A stretch of 64,000 nt of DNA from AC-32 sp963766375 (GTDB lineage: Bacteria; Actinomycetota; Thermoleophilia; Gaiellales; Gaiellaceae): contig CAVXZG010000015.1 of NCBI GenBank assembly GCA_963766375.1, forward strand, positions 62,001-126,000, given 5' to 3'. Made by a program: the position numbers and the translations under genes. Below, piece after piece: positions 48,515 to 57,340 of the stretch (within the stretch, counting starts at the first letter, position 1; the number at the start of each line of letters is the position of its first letter). Under the pieces are notes generated by a model. That model made no database searches. It worked only from the letters and a program-made list of their open reading frames with translations, and was not told the origin of the DNA.

Positions 48515-49360
48515 ATGCGCTTGAAGATCTGGGGCTGCCGCGGTTCCGTGCCGACACCGGGGCCCGAGACCGTCCGATTCGGGGGGAACACGTCCTGCAT
48601 CGAAGTCTCGCTTCCCGGCGGCGGGCTCATCGTCCTCGACGCGGGCACCGGGATCATTCCACTGGGCCTCGAGCTCGCCGAGCGGGGTGTCCGCAGCCTC
48701 CATCTCCTGCTGACGCATCTGCACCTCGACCACCTCGAGGGCCTCCGCTTCTTCGCGCCCCTCTGGGACGACCGGGTGAAGCTGGACATCTGGGGACCGC
48801 CGTCACCGCTCCTCAGCCTGCGCGAGCGCATCTCGCGCTCCTTCTCCCCGCCGCTCTTCCCGATCGACCTTCGCCATGTGCCTGCTCAGGTGACCTTCCG
48901 CGACGTCCCGAGGCGCCCGTGGACGATCGACCGAGCGTCGCTGACGGCCGACCTCGTCGTCCATCCCGGCCCAACGGTCGGCTTCCGGATCGAGACGTCG
49001 GGGTCGACGTTCGCCTACCTGCCAGACCACGAACCTGCCCTCGCCGGGGGATTCGCCGACAGGACGCGGGACTGGATCTCGGGCGCGTCGATCGCTGCCG
49101 ATGCCGACCTGCTCGTCCACGACGCGCAGTACTTCGAGGACGAGTACGTAGAGCGCATGGGCTGGGGCCACTCGAGCGTCGCAGATGCAGTCGCCTTCAC
49201 GCACGCTGTCGGGGCGCGGCGCCTGGTGTTGTTTCATCACGAGCCGCGCCACGACGACGGCTCGCTGGCGCGGCTCGAAGGCCAGGCCCGGTCGTTGGCC
49301 GGCCCGAACGGCTTGGAGCCGACGCTGGCGCGTGAAGGCATGGTGCTGGAGGTGCCATGA
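48515..49360 (+). CDS. MBL-fold metallo-hydrolase (phosphodiesterase-like)
   Basis: 281 aa. It starts MRLKIWGCRGSVPTPGPETV, then FGGNTSCIEVSLPGGGLIVL and DAGTGIIPLG, as in the CRSVP-type MBL subfamily related to cyclic-nucleotide phosphodiesterases and RNase Z. Metal site: LLLTHLHLDHLEGL (HxHxDH), with later ligands His in HPGPTVGFRIE, Asp in LLVHDAQYF and His in RLVLFHHEPRHDD. It would hydrolyse a phosphodiester in the cytoplasm. The PAS protein directly upstream suggests a sensor-effector pair. Confidence 0.85.
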   Translation: MRLKIWGCRGSVPTPGPETVRFGGNTSCIEVSLPGGGLIVLDAGTGIIPLGLELAERGVRSLHLLLTHLHLDHLEGLRFFAPLWDDRVKLDIWGPPSPLLSLRERISRSFSPPLFPIDLRHVPAQVTFRDVPRRPWTIDRASLTADLVVHPGPTVGFRIETSGSTFAYLPDHEPALAGGFADRTRDWISGASIAADADLLVHDAQYFEDEYVERMGWGHSSVADAVAFTHAVGARRLVLFHHEPRHDDGSLARLEGQARSLAGPNGLEPTLAREGMVLEVP

Positions 49361-49415
49361 GCGGGAGGGAAGAGCGGCCACGCCCCTGGCGAGCAAACCG
49401 GAACGGGCGTGCCGC

Positions 49416-50596
49416 TTAGGCCGCGGGCTGGAGGGAGCGGTCGACCGCATCAGGCGCGAGCACGTGCTCGATGGCCATGATCGCCGCGCCGATCACGCCT
49501 GCTCGGTCGCCGAGGCGGCACGGGACGATTCGGAGGTCGCGCGTCGCCAGCGGCAGCGAGCGGCTGAAGATTCCCTCGCGCACGCCTGCTAGAAGCTGGG
49601 CGTGGGCTTCGGCGATGTCGCCGCCGATCACGATCACCGCGGGGTTGAAGAAGTTGACCGTTCCTGCGAGCACCTCGCCCAGCGTTCGGCCGGCGTCCCG
49701 GACCATCCGGATCGCGCCGGGGTGGCCCGCCTGGACGAGGCGGACGACGTCGCGGCTGTGGGTCGCGTCCTCGCCCGCAGCGGCCAGCCTCTCTGCGAGC
49801 GCCTGGCCTCCGGCGACGGCTTCCAGGCAGCCGATGTTTCCGCAGCGGCAGATGACGTCCTCGTTGCTCGTCGCCCGGATGTGGCCGATGTCGCCGGCGG
49901 CGCCGCGGGCGCCGCGGTGGATGTGCCCGTCGGCCACGATGCCGCAGCCGATGCCGGTGCCGACCTTGATCAGCAGCAGATGCTCGGTCTCGGGCCAGTG
50001 CATCCGGTGCTCGCCCCGGGCCATGATGTTGACGTCGTTGTCCACCAGTACCGGCGCGCTGTAGCGGCTCGCGAACCAGTCCGGGATCGGGAAGTCGTCC
50101 CAGCCGGGCATGATCGGCGGGTTCACCGGCCGCCCGCTGTCGAACTCGACAGGCCCCGGCACGCCGATCCCGATCCCGCGCACGTCGTGGCGGTGACCGA
50201 CCGACTTCGTCGAGCAGCTCGGCGAAGCGCTCGGCCACCCACGCCAGCGCCTGCTCCGGCCCGAGCGCGATGTCCAGGTCGGATGCGCGCTCGGCCAGCG
50301 GCGTGCCGGCGAGATCGCTCACCGCCACGCGAGCGTGCGTCGCGCCGAGGTCGGCAACGAGGACGACTCCGGCGTCGCGGTTGAAGGCGAGCACGGTCGG
50401 CGGGCGGCCGCCGGTGGAGGCGCTGCCGCCGGCCTCGTAGACGAGGCCCTCGGCGAGGAGCGCGTCGACGCGCTGGGCGACCGTCGAGCGGGCGAGCCCG
50501 GTCACCCTCGCGAGATCCGCTCGCGTGACCGCAACCTCGTCGCGGATCAGGCGCAAGAGGGCTCCGGCGCTGGTCGGTGACCGAATTCGTCGCCAT
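49416..50596 (-). CDS. ROK-family transcriptional repressor, frameshifted
   Basis: About 393 aa. N-terminal wHTH: AGALLRLIRDEVAVTRADLA and RVTGLARSTVAQRVDALLAE (residues about 10-60). The ROK sugar-kinase-like domain follows: VVLVADLGATHARVAVSDLA, GIGIGVPGPVEFDSGRP, LVDNDVNIMARGEHRM and the zinc/ROK motif ICRCGNIGCLEAVAGGQALA. One shift near 50200 joins the halves and a second near 50570 joins the start MATNSVTDQR to the HTH. It is divergent from the sugar operon at 50681 and should repress it until a sugar ligand binds. ATG 50596 has TACTTT 6 nt upstream. Confidence 0.85.
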
Positions 50597-50602
50597 CCGG
50601 TG

Positions 50603-50608
50603 AAAGTA
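50603..50608 (-). promoter_or_regulatory. Putative -10 box, leaderless start of the ROK gene
   Basis: TACTTT on the minus strand, 6 nt before ATG 50596. Confidence 0.4.
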
Positions 50609-50617
50609 AAGCATGGA

Positions 50618-50674
50618 TTGGACGAAGCATCCGATCTTTTGCTTGACAGTTGGACTAAGCCTCGTTTAGGTTCC
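50618..50674 (+). promoter_or_regulatory. Sugar-operon promoter and candidate ROK operators
   Basis: TTGACA (50643-50648), an 18-bp spacer and TAGGTT (50667-50672), 8 nt before ATG 50681. TTGGACGAAGC (50618-50628) and TTGGACTAAGC (50650-50660) are direct repeats 32 bp apart. The second is half of a dyad GGACTAAG...TTTAGGTTCC, the type of site bound by ROK repressors, and it lies in the promoter spacer. Confidence 0.6.
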
Positions 50675-50680
50675 ACTCCG

Positions 50681-51831
50681 ATGGCTCTCCACGCGGCGAT
50701 CGCGGGCACCGGATTCATCGGCAGGGTCCACGCCCGCTCGGCGCGTCTGGCGGGAGCCGAGCTGGTGGGGGTCGCCGCCTCGTCGCCGGAGTCCGCGCGG
50801 GCCGCCGCCGCCGAGCTCGGCGCTGATCGGGCGTTCGACTCGGCCGAGGAGATGGTGCGCGACCCGGCCGTCGACGTCGTCCACATCTGCACGCCGAACC
50901 ACCTGCACCTCCCGCTCGCCGAGGCCGCGCTGGCCGCGGGCAAGCACGTGATCTGCGAGAAGCCGCTTGCGCTGGACGCCGCAGGCGCGCAGCGGCTCGT
51001 CGGACGCCGCAGCCGACTCCGGGCTCCAGGCCGGCGGTGCCGTTCGTCTACCGCTACTACCCGACGGTGCGCGAGGCGCGCGAGCGGGTCGCCAGCGGGC
51101 AGACCGGCGCGCTGCGGCTGCTGCACGGCACGTATCTGCAGGACTGGCTCCTGCTTCCCGACGACGGCAACTGGCGCGTGGACGAGCGGCTGGGCGGCGC
51201 CTCGCGCGCGTTCGCCGACATCGGCTCGCACTGGTGCGACCTGGCCGAGTTCGTCTCCGGCCATCGCATCACCCGCGTCTCCGCGCGGCTGCTCACCGCG
51301 GTGCCCGAGCGGACAGCGCGGCGGGGCGCCAGGCGTTCGCGACCGACGGAGACGGTGGGCGAGGCGCGCCCCGTCACGACCGAGGATGCTGCCGTCGTCC
51401 AGTTCGAGACGGACGCCGGAGCGATCGGGTCGGTCGTCATCAGCCAGATCTCGGCCGGTCGCAAGAACCGGCTCTGGATCGAGCTCGACGGCGCCGAGGA
51501 GGCACTCGCGTTCGACCAGGAGCACCCGGAAGAGCTCTGGTGCGGGCGCCGCGAGGCCCTGACGATCGTGCGCCGCGATCCCGCGACGCTGTCGCCGGCG
51601 GCCGCGCGCTTTGCCTTCCTTCCCGGCGGCCATCCGCAGGGCTACGCGGACTGCTTCGACGCGTTCGTGGCCGACTTCTACGACAGCGTCCGCAACGGCT
51701 CGGCGGTGGCCGGGATGCCGACGTTCTCCGACGGCCTGCGCGCCGCGCTGATCACCGACGCGGTCCTGACTTCGGCCCGCGAAGAGCGCTGGGTCGACGT
51801 GGCGGCGAGCCGGGAGCCGGCGGTCACGTGA
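50681..51831 (+). CDS. Gfo/Idh/MocA-family dehydrogenase, frameshifted
   Basis: About 383 aa, a NAD(P)-dependent sugar or inositol dehydrogenase. Rossmann start: LHAAIAGTGFIGRVHARSAR, then VHICTPNHLHLPLAEAALAA and HVICEKPLALDAAGAQRLV (EKP signature). Two one-base insertions near 51003 and 51030 interrupt it. It continues VPFVYRYYPTVREARERVAS, WRVDERLGGASRAFADIGSH (catalytic DIGSHWCD), DAGAIGSVVISQISAGRKNR and FAFLPGGHPQGYADCFDAFV. It is the first gene of the ROK-controlled operon, and the next gene overlaps it by four bases. Confidence 0.85.
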
Positions 51832-52751
51832 AGCTCGGCTTCCTGACCTCCTGCATGCCCGAGCGCAGCCTCGAGGACATCGCCGCGTGGGCCGGAGCGA
51901 ACGGCTACGAGGCGCTCGAGCTCGCCGCCTGGCCGCACTCGGCGACCGGCCGTTCACGGCGAGCCACGTCAAGGCCGACGCCTTCGACGAGGCCGAGGCC
52001 GAGCGCGTTCGCCGGGCGCTCGACGACCACGGCCTCGTCCTGTCCGCGCTCGCGTACTACGACAACAACCTCGCCCCCGACGCCGCCGAGCGCGAGGCCT
52101 ACCACGCGCACCTCCGAGCCTGCATCGACGCCGCAGCCGCGCTCGGCGGCGTCCCCGTCGGCACGTTCATCGGCCGCGACCCCGGGCGCAGCGTCGCCGA
52201 GAACCTGCGCGAGGCCGAGCGCGTCTTCCCGCCGCTCGTCGACTACGCGGGCGAGCGCGGCGTGCGCCTGATGATCGAGAACTGCGTCATGGAGGGGTGG
52301 CACCCGGACGGCTACCCGGGCAACCTCGCCTACTCGCCCGAGCTCTGGGAGTGGATGTTCGAGCTCGGGCTCTACCTGAACTTCGACCCCTCGCACCTGC
52401 TCTGGCTCGGGATCGACCCGGTCGAGGCGCTGCGGCCCTACGTCGACCGGGTCGCCCACGCGCACGCCAAGGACGCCGAGACGTTTCCGGCCGAGCGCAA
52501 CCGCTACGGCTTCTTCGGCCGGACCTCGACGCGCGAGGAAGACCCGTGGGACATGGGCTGGTGGCGCTACCGCATCCCGGGTCTCGGGCAGATCGACTTC
52601 CGCCGCTACGTGGACACGCTCTACGAGGGCGGGTTCGACGGCGTGCTGTCGGTCGAGCACGAGGACCCGGTGTGGGGCGGCACGCCCGAGCTGATCGAGG
52701 CCGGGCCTGCGGATCGCCCACAACAACCTCCGCGGGCTGGTGGTCCGGTGA
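51828..52751 (+). CDS. Sugar phosphate isomerase/epimerase (AP-endonuclease-2 TIM barrel), frameshifted
   Basis: 307 aa. It opens KLGFLTSCMPERSLEDIAAW, a typical IolE/IolH-type start. One shift lies near 51945. Then come VKADAFDEAEAERVRRALDD, LAYYDNNLAPDAAEREAYHA, MIENCVMEGWHPDGYPGNLA (metal Glu), NFDPSHLLWLGIDPVEALRP (Asp/His), VAHAHAKDAETF and LSVEHEDPVW. A second shift near 52697 (GGG for GG) precedes the true end IAHNNLRGLVVR. It probably isomerises a keto-sugar product of the dehydrogenase. Its stop overlaps the ABC ATPase start (GTGA). Confidence 0.85.
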
Positions 52752-54262
52752 CGAAGGTCCTCGAGGTCCGCAACCTGGTGAAGGAGTTCCCGGGCGTCAA
52801 GGCGCTCCAGGGTGTCGACCTCGACGTGCTCGAGGCCGAGGTGCACTGCCTGCTCGGGCCGAACGGCGCCGGCAAGTCGACGCTGATCAAGTGCGTCTCC
52901 GGCGCGCTCGAGCCGACCAGCGGCGAGATCCTCTTCATGGGCGAGCCGCTTCCGGCCGGCGATCCCGCGGGCTCGCTCAAGCGCGGCGTCGCGACGATCT
53001 ACCAGGAGCTCGACCTCGTCCCGGAGCTGAGCGTCGCCGAGAGCATCTTCCTGGCGCACGAGCCGCGCCGCGGGCCGCTGCTCGACCTCGACAGGATGTA
53101 CCGCGAGTCGGCGGCGCTGCTCGCCCGGCTCGGGCACGAGTCGATCCCGGTGCGCGCCAAGGTCGGACGGCTGCGCCCGGCGGCGCAGCAGATCGTGTCG
53201 ATCGCGCGCGCGCTGTCGGGCAACGTGCGGCTGCTGATCATGGACGAGCCGTCGGCGATCCTCGACGACGCCGAGGTCGACGACGCTCTTCGAGGTCGTT
53301 CGCCGGCTCACCGCGGAGGGGGTCGGCGTCGTCTACATCTCGCACCGCCTCGACGAGATCCGGCGCATCGGCGACCGCGTGACCGTGCTGGCCGACGGAC
53401 GCACGACGGCCACGGGCCTGCCCGCGACGACGCCGACCGACCAGCTCGTCGAGCTCATGGTCGGGCGCAAGGTGGATCAGCTCTATCCGGAGCGGCCGGT
53501 CGGCACCGACCGCGTCCTGCTCGAGGTACGGGATGCGAGGCGACTCCCCGCCGTTCGCGGCGTGAGCCTGCAGGTCCACGCGGGCGAGGTCGTCGGCCTC
53601 GGCGGGCTCGTCGGCTCGGGGCGCACGGAGCTCCTCCGCCTCATCTACGGACTCGACCAGCCGGACGCCGGCGAGGTCCTCGTCGAGGGCAAGCCGCTGC
53701 GGCCGAATCGCCCGGTCACGCGATCCGCCAGGGGCTCGGGCTTGCTCCCGAGGACCGCAAGTCGCAGGCGCTCGTCCTCGACTGGAGCCAGACGAAGAAC
53801 GTGACGATCGCCGATCTCCCCCGCTTCTCCCGCGTCCTGCTGAACATCCGGGAGGAGCGCGCGCGCGCCCGCGAGCAGCTCAGGGCGCTGAACACCGTGC
53901 CCGACGACCCCGACCGGATCGTCCGCCTGCTGTCGGGCGGCAACCAGCAGAAGGTCGTCCTCGCACGCTGGCTGCTCCACGAATGCCGCGTGCTCCTGCT
54001 CGACGAGCCGACGCGCGGCGTCGACATCGCGACGAAAGCAGAGATCTACCGGATCATCAGCGACCTGGCCCAATCGGGCCTGGGCGTGCTCGTCGTCTCG
54101 TCCGAGCTCGAGGAGCTCGCCCACATCTGCACGCGGATTCTCGTCATGCGCGAAGGCGAGATCGTCGCGGAGGTCGCCGGCAAGGACGCCACCGAGCGCG
54201 AGCTCCTTCGCCATGCCGTGGCGCCAACCGATGCGCCTGTACTAGCCGAGGAGGTTGTATGA
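52748..54262 (+). CDS. Sugar ABC transporter ATP-binding protein (RbsA/XylG type), two compensating frameshifts
   Basis: About 504 aa with two ATPase modules. Module 1: LLGPNGAGKSTLIKCVSG, VATIYQELDLVPELSVAESI, LRPAAQQIVSIARAL and LLIMDEPSAIL. A shift near 53282 is followed by VVYISHRLDEIRRIGDRVTV. Module 2: VVGLGGLVGSGRTELLRLIY, the degenerate second Walker A usual in RbsA. A shift near 53722 is followed by LAPEDRKSQALVLDW, LLSGGNQQKVVLARWL and LLLDEPTRGVDIATKAEIY. It drives import with the permease at 54259 and the binding protein at 55315. ATGA overlap with the permease gene. Confidence 0.87.
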   Translation: MTKVLEVRNLVKEFPGVKALQGVDLDVLEAEVHCLLGPNGAGKSTLIKCVSGALEPTSGEILFMGEPLPAGDPAGSLKRGVATIYQELDLVPELSVAESIFLAHEPRRGPLLDLDRMYRESAALLARLGHESIPVRAKVGRLRPAAQQIVSIARALSGNVRLLIMDEPSAILDDAEVDDALRGRSPAHRGGGRRRLHLAPPRRDPAHRRPRDRAGRRTHDGHGPARDDADRPARRAHGRAQGGSALSGAAGRHRPRPARGTGCEATPRRSRREPAGPRGRGRRPRRARRLGAHGAPPPHLRTRPAGRRRGPRRGQAAAAESPGHAIRQGLGLAPEDRKSQALVLDWSQTKNVTIADLPRFSRVLLNIREERARAREQLRALNTVPDDPDRIVRLLSGGNQQKVVLARWLLHECRVLLLDEPTRGVDIATKAEIYRIISDLAQSGLGVLVVSSELEELAHICTRILVMREGEIVAEVAGKDATERELLRHAVAPTDAPVLAEEVV

Positions 54263-55263
54263 CCGAAGCCGTTAGAGGCTCTGCGCTCGCGCAACGGGTG
54301 AAGACGCTCGAGTTGCAGGAATACGCACTCGCGATCGTCGTCGTGCTGCTGTTCGTGGTCGGCGCGATCTTGAAGCCGGACACGTTCCCCACGATCGACA
54401 ACGTCCGCAACATGCTGACCCAGGCGAGCGTGGTCGGCGTGCTCGCGATCGGCATGACCTTCGTGATCGCAACGGCCGGCATCGACCTGTCCGTCGGCTC
54501 GATCGTCGCAGCGGCCGGCGTCTTCGGCGGGATCCTCGTCGGCAGCGACGGCACGAGCAGCCTGCTCTTCATCGCGGGGACGATCGCGTTCGCGCTCCTG
54601 CTCGGCACCGTCAACGCGACCGCGATCGCCTACGGGCGAGTGGTGCCGTTCATCGCGACGCTCGCGATGTTCTCGATAGCCAGGGGCCTCGCCCTGCTCC
54701 TGAACGACAAGTTGCCGGTGGGCCTGCTCGACCTGAACGGCGGCTCGTTCGGCAATCCACGCGCCTTCTCGCTGCTCTGGTTCGGCAACGGCCGGATCTT
54801 CGGGATCCCGGCCTCCGTCTACATCTTCATCGCGATCACGGTCGCCGGCTGGATCGTCCTCAACCGCACGCGCTACGGCCGCTACGTCGTGGCGGTCGGC
54901 GGCAACCGCGAAGCAGCGCGGATCGCCGGCGTCCCCGTCAGGAGGATCATCTTCAGCGTCTACGTCCTGTCCGGACTGCTCGCGGGAGTGGCCGCAGTGC
55001 TGCTCTGCGCTCGGCTCGGGAGCGCCTCGCCGGTGAGCGGCAACCTCTACGAGCTCGACGCGATCGGCGCGGTCGTGATCGGCGGGACGAGCCTCGCCGG
55101 CGGGCGGGCCACGATCGTCGGCACGTTCCTCGGCGTCCTGACCTTCGCGCTGATCTTCAGCCTCATGACCCAGCTCAACCTTTCGACCGAGGTGCAGCAG
55201 GTGACCAAGGGCTTGATCGTCCTCGGAGCCGTCCTGCTGCAGCGCCCGGAGGCGCGGTACTGA
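54259..55263 (+). CDS. Sugar ABC transporter permease (RbsC type)
   Basis: A 334-aa membrane protein with about ten helices. Conserved segments are MLTQASVVGVLAIGMTFVIA, TAGIDLSVGSIVAAAGVFGG, RVVPFIATLAMFSIARGLAL, VAVGGNREAARIAGVPVRRI (the EAA-like loop that contacts the ATPase) and VIGGTSLAGGRATIVGTFLG, typical of ribose/xylose-type permeases. It is intact, in contrast to most neighbours. Co-translated with the ATPase; 51 bp before the binding protein. Confidence 0.92.
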   Translation: MTEAVRGSALAQRVKTLELQEYALAIVVVLLFVVGAILKPDTFPTIDNVRNMLTQASVVGVLAIGMTFVIATAGIDLSVGSIVAAAGVFGGILVGSDGTSSLLFIAGTIAFALLLGTVNATAIAYGRVVPFIATLAMFSIARGLALLLNDKLPVGLLDLNGGSFGNPRAFSLLWFGNGRIFGIPASVYIFIAITVAGWIVLNRTRYGRYVVAVGGNREAARIAGVPVRRIIFSVYVLSGLLAGVAAVLLCARLGSASPVSGNLYELDAIGAVVIGGTSLAGGRATIVGTFLGVLTFALIFSLMTQLNLSTEVQQVTKGLIVLGAVLLQRPEARY

Positions 55264-55314
55264 TGGCCGAAAGGGCAACATGTCCAAGCAGTCAAACCAC
55301 AAGGGAGGTATGCA

Positions 55315-56342
55315 ATGTCGCGCAAGCGACTCCTCGGATCCATCGCCGTGCTCTCGCTGCTGGCGATCGGTGTCACCGCGTGCGGGGACACCAAGACGGT
55401 CACCAAGACGGTCACCGTGAACAACGATGCGCCGGCGGGACGCGACAGGCAAGACGGTGAACATCATCGCCAGCGTCCCGCCGACCGACCACGGCTGGCT
55501 CGGCGCGATCTCGAAGGACGCGAAGGCGGCGGCCGCGCAGCACAGCGACGTGAAGTTCGAGCTGCTCCAGGCCGCGGACTCCGATTCGCAGGCCCAGCAG
55601 ATCGAGCAGGCGATCGCGAAGAAGCCCGACGCTCTCGTCGTCCTGCCTCAGGACGGTGCGGCGCTCACCCCGGTCGCCCAGAAGGCCGAGAGGGCCGGCA
55701 TCCCGGTCATCAACATCGACCGGCTGTTCACCGCGCCCGACGCCGCGACGGCGACCGTGCTCGGCGACAACTACCAGATCGGCGTTCTGGCGGCGAACTA
55801 CATCTCCGACCAGCTCAAGTGCAAGGGCAACGTCGTCGAGATCCAGGGCCTGGCCGGGATCTCGGTCACGACCGACCGGAGCAAGGGCTTCGCCGACACC
55901 CTCAAGAAGAAGTGCCCCGCCGGCGGCATCAAGATCGTCGCCAACAGCCGGGTGACTTCAACCCGGACAAGGGCCTGACCGTGATGGAGAACATCCTCCA
56001 GGCCCAGAAGAAGATCGACGCCGTGTACACGCACGACGACGACATGGCGCAGGGCGTCGTCCAGGCCATCCGCAACGCCAACCGCGCGGACGAGATGTTC
56101 CTGACCGGCGTCGGCGGCTCGAGCGACGCGATGAAGCAGATCGAGGAGGGCGGCCTCTACCGCGCCACGTTCCTCTACAACCCGAACATGGCCGGGACCG
56201 CCGTGAACATGGCCCGCCTGATCGCCCTCGGCCAGGGCTTCGGCGAGCTCGTTCCGCCGGAGGTCCCGCGCCAGGTGGTCGTGCCGGCGGCCGTCGTCAC
56301 GAAGGAGAACGTCGCCAGTACGAGAAGTACGCGTTCAACTAG
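55315..56342 (+). CDS. Sugar ABC transporter substrate-binding lipoprotein (RbsB type), frameshifted
   Basis: About 342 aa. Lipobox: SLLAIGVTACGDTK, then TKTVTKTVTVNND. A shift near 55443 leads to VNIIASVPPTDHGWLGAISK, LLQAADSDSQAQQIEQAIAK, ALVVLPQDGAALTPVAQKAE, IPVINIDRLFTAPDAATATV and GNVVEIQGLAGISVTTDRSK, all of the periplasmic-binding-protein type 1 sugar family. A shift near 55952 leads to KGLTVMENILQAQKKIDAVY, THDDDMAQGVVQAIRNANRA and LYNPNMAGTAVNMARL. A last shift near 56322 restores YEKYAFN and stop 56340-56342. SD aagggaggt precedes ATG 55315. Confidence 0.85.
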
Positions 56343-56356
56343 AGCGGGTCGGATGC

Positions 56357-56389
56357 GGCCCGCCGGATGCTCAGAGCGTCCGGCGGGCC
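56357..56389 (+). terminator. Terminator hairpin of the sugar operon
   Basis: An 11-bp perfect stem (56357-56367 with 56379-56389), 11-nt loop, 15 bp after the binding-protein stop and 6 bp before the convergent dehydrogenase stop. No U tract; it probably works for both directions. Confidence 0.6.
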
Positions 56390-56394
56390 GAGGA

Positions 56395-57288
56395 TCACCG
56401 CGGGTCGCCTGCGAGGCGGGAGAGCACCTCATGGAGGGACGCCAGGTCGCGCCGCTCGTAGCCGAGCGCCCGCGCGATCGTCAATTGCTCGTCCGCGACT
56501 GCGGCGGACGGAAGCGGGACGTGCAGCTGCCGTGCCGTGTCGAGCGCGAGCACCAGGTCCTTCTGCATCAAGCCGACGTTGAACCAGGCCTCTTCGGGCA
56601 AGTCGAGGACGAGCGCCGCGCGGGCCTTCAACATCGGTGAGCCGATCGGGCTCTCCGTCATCACCTCGACCGCGAGCTCGGTGTCGATCCCGGCGCGTTC
56701 GGCCAAGAGCAGGCCCTCGGCGAACGCGAGCATCTGCACGGCGAGGCTGATGTTGATCGCGAGCTTCAGAACCAGGCCCTGCCCGTTCTCGCCGATGTGC
56801 CTCGGGGTGCCGAGCTCGCGGAGGATCGGCTCGACCCGTGCGTAGGCCTGCTCGTCGCCGCCGACCATGATCGTCAGAGTCCCCGATTGCACCTGGGGAA
56901 CGCTTCCCGAGACCGGCGCATCGAGCATGGTCGCCCCGAGCGCGCGGACGCGCTCTGCAAGCTCCCGGCTCGCGGCCGGGCTGACCGTGCTCACGTCGAC
57001 CCAGATCTTCTCGGCGGCCAGGCCCGCGAGGATTCCGTCCGGGCCCGACGCAACGAGCTCGAGCACGCCGTCGTCGGGAACGGAGGTGAACACGATGTCG
57101 GCGGCCTCGGCCACCTCGCGTGGTGTGTCGCGCCACTGCAGGCCCTCTTGCACGAGCTCGTCCGCATGCTGTCGGTTTCGCTCCTCCCCGTAGACGGGGT
57201 GGCCAGCGGCGAGGAAACGAGCGGCCATACTTCCGCCCATGTTCCCGAGGCCGACGAAGCCGATCTTCGTTGCCGTCGTCGTTGTCAT
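56395..57288 (-). CDS. Beta-hydroxyacid dehydrogenase (3-hydroxyisobutyrate/tartronate semialdehyde reductase family)
   Basis: 297 aa. The NAD motif IGFVGLGNMGGSMAARFLAA is at residue 9. VFTSVPDDGVLELVASGPDG and VDVSTVSPAASRELAERVRA follow. The substrate loop is MLDAPVSGSVPQVQSGTLTI, and the catalytic Lys lies in GQGLVLKLAINISLAVQMLA. The C-terminal helical domain is complete. It reduces a short semialdehyde or oxidises a beta-hydroxy acid. It is convergent with the sugar operon and may process one of its products. SD gggagggc lies before ATG 57288. Confidence 0.88.
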   Translation of the reverse strand: MTTTTATKIGFVGLGNMGGSMAARFLAAGHPVYGEERNRQHADELVQEGLQWRDTPREVAEAADIVFTSVPDDGVLELVASGPDGILAGLAAEKIWVDVSTVSPAASRELAERVRALGATMLDAPVSGSVPQVQSGTLTIMVGGDEQAYARVEPILRELGTPRHIGENGQGLVLKLAINISLAVQMLAFAEGLLLAERAGIDTELAVEVMTESPIGSPMLKARAALVLDLPEEAWFNVGLMQKDLVLALDTARQLHVPLPSAAVADEQLTIARALGYERRDLASLHEVLSRLAGDPR

Positions 57289-57340
57289 TTCATGCCCTCC
57301 CTTCGATTTCCGCCACGCCTGACGCGATCTGGTCTGATGC

